Assembly: GCA_036003885.1 (NCBI GenBank)
Contig: DASYSA010000046.1
Span: 1-7,683 of the forward strand
Source of the DNA: DASYSA01 sp036003885
GTDB taxonomy: Bacteria > Acidobacteriota > Blastocatellia > UBA7656
Length of the DNA stretch: 7,683 nucleotides
Direction: 5' to 3'
The notes under the pieces are model-generated. The model worked only from the letters and a program-made list of their open reading frames with translations, had not been told where the DNA came from and did no database searches. A program made the position numbers and the translations under genes. Positions 5,247-7,683 of the stretch are shown in pieces; positions within the stretch are counted from its first letter, which is position 1; each line of letters starts with the position of its first letter.

Positions 5247-5675
5247 GTGGAGGTCAACAGCCCGGAGGCCATCAGCAAGATTCTCGACGAGACAAAGACC
5301 ATAGCCGTTGTCGGGCTCTCCTCCGATCCTTCCCGCCCAAGCTACGGTGTGTCGAGCTACATGCAGTCGATGGGATATCGCGTGATTCCGGTCAATCCGC
5401 GGGAAAGCCAGGTCCTCGGAGAAAAGGCTTATGCGAGTCTGGCAGATGTCCCCGAAACCATCGATCTCGTCAACATCTTCAGGCGAAGTGACCAGGCCGG
5501 CGGGCATATTGATGAAGCCATAAGCGTCGGAGCCCGGGCCGTGTGGCTGCAAGAAGGTGTCATAGACCACGGCGCGGCGATGAAGGCAGTGGGTGCCGGC
5601 CTCGACGTCGTTATGGACCGCTGCATTCTGAAAGAGCACATGCGCCGCAAGAGAATTAAGGGTGTAGAACAGTGA
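5247..5675 (+). CDS. CoA-binding Rossmann-fold protein (YccU / CoA_binding_2 family)
   Basis: At 142 residues this is a full-length single-domain member of the YccU-type CoA-binding family, related to the nucleotide-binding domain of succinyl-CoA synthetase alpha chains. The first strand and glycine turn are TIAVVGLSSDPSRPSYGV (18-35), then YRVIPVNP (44-51), an internal strand IDLVNIFRR (72-80), WLQEG (100-104) and the family's C-terminal VVMDRC..KEH (121-131). There is no catalytic domain, so a CoA-sensing or carrier role is likely but unproven. Translation starts at GTG 5247 with AAGGAG 10 bases upstream. The stop is 7 bases before the FHA gene, which suggests co-transcription and translational coupling. 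No membrane segment or signal peptide is seen. Confidence 0.92.
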   Translation: MEVNSPEAISKILDETKTIAVVGLSSDPSRPSYGVSSYMQSMGYRVIPVNPRESQVLGEKAYASLADVPETIDLVNIFRRSDQAGGHIDEAISVGARAVWLQEGVIDHGAAMKAVGAGLDVVMDRCILKEHMRRKRIKGVEQ

Positions 5676-5682
5676 GAGGCAG

Positions 5683-6597
5683 ATGAAGACCTGTCCAAAA
5701 TGTGGTGGAGAGAATCTAACCGCGGCGACCGTATGCCGCTTATGTGCGACCGCACTCCCGGCAGCGCAGGCACCCGTTGTGCCGAAGGAGGTCGCGCCCG
5801 CCGCGGGGAGTTCCGCGGATGTTGCTTCGCGTTCCGATTCCACCGCTTCCGTCGTTCGGGGCGGTGTGTGCGCGGCTTGCCAGGCGGCTAACGATCCCGA
5901 CTCTCTCTTTTGCGAACACTGCGGGAACAGGCTGACCGGGCCGGCCCATGAGATGGATTCCCGATCTCAAATGAAGGCGGCAGGTGAGGCCGCACGCGTG
6001 GTTGAGACGCCCACCCATTCATCGGCCCAGGCGCCTGACATGGAGGCGAGCCTTCGGCCGGCCGGCTCGAATTCAGATCCGTCCCGGCAGGTGCGAGGGG
6101 AAAGGAAAGAACCTTCCGCGAAGTCGACCACGGAAACCGGTCCGCAAGTCCCGGCCAGGCACTCAGCCAGAAACCTGGGAATGGCAACCTCCGTGGTCTG
6201 CGATGCTTGTGGGTCGATACAGCCGATGGGAGGTGCGTTTTGCGCCGACTGTGGCGCGCAGTTATCGGTGGGCGCGATTGCCCGTGCCCTTTCCGTCGCA
6301 GAGTCGAAGTCCAAAGGATCGCTTAATCTGATAACAGATGGTGGTGAGGTCGGAGAGACGTATCAGCTGGACCGAACTGAGACGGTGATCGGCCGCGGAG
6401 AAGGGGATGTGATTTTCCCTCACGATGGTTATATGTCTAGCCGCCACGCTCGAATCATTGCGCGCGGGGCACGGTATTTCCTAGTCGATGAGGGGAGCCG
6501 GAACGGAACCTTCGTTCGAATAGACAAAGAAGTGGAACTACAGCCCGGCGATACGTTCCTGATAGGGAAACAGGTGCTGAGATTCGATACGAAGTAG
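5683..6597 (+). CDS. Triple zinc-ribbon protein with C-terminal FHA domain
   Basis: The 304-residue protein has three zinc ribbons of identical spacing, C-x2-C-x10-C-x2-C: C4/C7/C18/C21, C63/C66/C77/C80 and C173/C176/C187/C190. They are separated by Ala/Pro/Ser-rich, probably disordered linkers (about 23-60 and 85-170). Residues 214-303 form an FHA domain with the phosphothreonine-binding landmarks GRGEGD (237-242), SSRHA (252-256) and GSRNGT (271-276). FHA domains read Thr phosphorylation by Ser/Thr kinases, so this is probably a cytoplasmic adaptor that links a kinase signal to a partner held by the ribbons. No kinase or phosphatase lies in the window. The start ATG 5683 overlaps no other gene and sits just after GAGAGG, with very short spacing. 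That fits coupling to the CoA-binding gene 7 bases upstream. The partner and the signal are unknown. Confidence 0.9.
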   Translation: MKTCPKCGGENLTAATVCRLCATALPAAQAPVVPKEVAPAAGSSADVASRSDSTASVVRGGVCAACQAANDPDSLFCEHCGNRLTGPAHEMDSRSQMKAAGEAARVVETPTHSSAQAPDMEASLRPAGSNSDPSRQVRGERKEPSAKSTTETGPQVPARHSARNLGMATSVVCDACGSIQPMGGAFCADCGAQLSVGAIARALSVAESKSKGSLNLITDGGEVGETYQLDRTETVIGRGEGDVIFPHDGYMSSRHARIIARGARYFLVDEGSRNGTFVRIDKEVELQPGDTFLIGKQVLRFDTK

Positions 6598-6620
6598 GAG
6601 TTCGAATCGCCTCTTTTCAG
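6598..6620. other. Convergent spacer between the FHA and metal-binding genes
   Basis: Only 23 bases separate the TAG of the FHA gene from the minus-strand TAA of the metal-binding gene. I see no hairpin or T-tract in it, so transcripts from the two genes probably overlap at their 3' ends. Confidence 0.5.
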
Positions 6621-7683
6621 TTAGTACAGCCGCGCTGCTTTGACCGTGAACGACACCGTCGTCAACGTCTCGCCGCGAAGGAACTGAGTCCAAATTCGAT
6701 ATACTCCCGGCCGCGGTAGCAACGCCCCAAACGTTACGTCTGGCCCCCCTCGCATCTTCTCTTTGTCCGTAGACTCCGGCACAAGCTCTTCAGGATGGGA
6801 ATGAACGTAGTCTGATTGGTCTTCGCTCAGGATCAGAGTGTGGCCGAGGGCGCCCAGATACGGAGCAAGGTCTTTGATCGGCTCTCCGGTCCTGGCGTCG
6901 GTGAGGTGATACTTCAGCGTTGCCGGCCGGCCCGCAATTATTTGTGCCGGCTCCAGCTTCAATTCGATGCTGAGTCCATCGACTGTCTTGGTCAGCACCT
7001 GGTCGGGTGTGAGCCGCGCCTGAGAAGCAAAGAGATCGCTGGAGTACCCGGCGGTCGCCAGGTTCCTATGGAGCACCTGCGGAATGCCGTCAACCGGATA
7101 GAAGTCTGAAAAGATCTTGTACTGTCCGGGACGCGGCAGAATGGTTTCAATAGTGAAGCTGCCATCGGGTTCCAGCGCCGGATGGATGTGTTGGAACTCG
7201 GTCATGTCCTGGCTCACGACGAACAGGTGAAAGAGCTTCTCGTGCAGGATAGCGAACTGCCCTATCTGCTGACCGGTTCTGGGATTGTAGATGGCGAATC
7301 GAAGTCGAACCTTCTCATTCGGCCTCGGTGCTTTCGGAGTCGCCTCCATCTTGAGATCGAAGTCTTCGGGAATGCCGGGATTCGCAGGCACCAGCGCCAT
7401 CTGGCACTTCGGGCATTTTCCCGGTGCGTTAGTTCTGATCTCGAGGTGCATTGGGCAGGTGTACACTTCAGCGGCAGCCTCGGCGGTCCGCTGTTCAACG
7501 CCAGATTTCTTCGCCTTATCCCCTGTCGACGCGACCAGTTTCATCTCACACTTCGGGCACTTCCCGGGCGTAGATGACTGTATTTCCGGATGCATTGGGC
7601 ATGAGTAGACAACCGATTGCTGATTGGCAATTGAAGTCGTGCTGACCAGGACTGGTGTGACCAGTAGAGCGATGGCTGAAATG
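6621..7683 (-). CDS. Exported heavy-metal-binding (CPMH ribbon) protein, 5' end beyond the right edge
   Basis: About 353 residues are visible. The frame stays open to the edge upstream of the first Met (ATG 7595). That Met is inside a CPMHPE motif, so it is not the real start. The upstream residues ISAIALLVTPVLVSTTSIA (7682..7626) look like a signal-peptide core with a likely cleavage after SIA, giving a periplasmic or secreted protein. Numbering from Met 7595, two heavy-metal-binding ribbons follow: CPMH(-2 to 2)...PGKCPKCEMKL and CPMHLEI (47-53)...PGKCPKCQMAL (58-68). Such ribbons accompany copper and silver efflux proteins. The rest is a duplicated domain: FHLFVVSQD...HIHP...LPRPGQYKIF (122-162) and GHTLILSED...HSHP...LPRPGVYRIW (251-302), each with a His-x-His-Pro. 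Metal handling, probably copper, is inferred. The second ribbon has Leu where the first has Pro. Confidence 0.85.
   Translation of the reverse strand, partial: ISAIALLVTPVLVSTTSIANQQSVVYSCPMHPEIQSSTPGKCPKCEMKLVASTGDKAKKSGVEQRTAEAAAEVYTCPMHLEIRTNAPGKCPKCQMALVPANPGIPEDFDLKMEATPKAPRPNEKVRLRFAIYNPRTGQQIGQFAILHEKLFHLFVVSQDMTEFQHIHPALEPDGSFTIETILPRPGQYKIFSDFYPVDGIPQVLHRNLATAGYSSDLFASQARLTPDQVLTKTVDGLSIELKLEPAQIIAGRPATLKYHLTDARTGEPIKDLAPYLGALGHTLILSEDQSDYVHSHPEELVPESTDKEKMRGGPDVTFGALLPRPGVYRIWTQFLRGETLTTVSFTVKAARLY
7626..7682 (-). other. Signal-peptide-like segment of the metal-binding protein
   Basis: The codons immediately upstream of the CPMH region encode a hydrophobic run followed by STTSIA and then NQQ. 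The S-x-A before the polar stretch fits signal peptidase I. The charged N-terminal part and the start codon would lie beyond the right edge. Confidence 0.7.

Noticed and set aside
5229..5843. 204-codon minus-strand open frame across the CoA-binding gene and the start of the FHA gene
   Set aside because: It spans two genes with clear family motifs on the plus strand and its own translation has no recognisable features.
6598..6620. Bidirectional terminator between the convergent genes
   Set aside because: The 23-base gap contains no inverted repeat or T-tract that would support one.

Overview
The window reads as chromosomal DNA from a GC-rich free-living bacterium. Three things suggest an Acidobacteriota (Blastocatellia-like) soil organism: degenerate heptamer and CACGAAT-type repeats between genes, an FHA protein with zinc ribbons, and the general codon usage. 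This is an inference from style; there is no rRNA or other taxonomic marker here. No IS element, CRISPR array, tRNA or phage gene is visible.

Left part (1-3622), read leftward: nicotinate phosphoribosyltransferase (NAD salvage), then a stand-alone polynucleotide-kinase-type P-loop kinase, then a CHAD-domain protein (polyphosphate-binding family). They run in the same direction and are probably one transcription unit, with a good sigma70-type promoter ahead of the first gene. Two repeat blocks punctuate the unit: a CACGAAT inverted repeat (about 2112-2175) between the first two genes, and a long palindromic array of 7-bp units (31-304) after the CHAD gene. The CHAD reading frame runs into that array and stops there. 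A candidate ribosome-binding site and ATG at the extreme left edge suggest that another leftward gene begins just outside the window.

Middle part (3623-6597), read rightward: a YbgC/4HBT-type hotdog thioesterase behind its own promoter, a class-IV PLP aminotransferase/aminodeoxychorismate-lyase-like enzyme, a YccU-type CoA-binding Rossmann protein, and a zinc-ribbon/FHA protein. The last two are 7 bases apart and probably co-transcribed. The spacer between thioesterase and aminotransferase holds duplicated segments that can form two mutually exclusive hairpins.

Right part (6621-7683), read leftward and converging on the FHA gene: an exported protein with two CPMH heavy-metal-binding ribbons followed by a duplicated His-containing domain. 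Its 5' end lies beyond the right edge. The visible reading frame continues upstream of the first Met through a signal-peptide-like segment.

Most of the window is ordinary metabolism and signalling. The points most worth a second look are the kinase/CHAD/NAD-salvage cluster, the heptamer palindrome that supplies the CHAD C-terminus, the perfect inverted repeat abutting the CHAD start codon, the alternative hairpins before the aminotransferase, and the unusual Ser in place of the PLP-site Glu in that enzyme.
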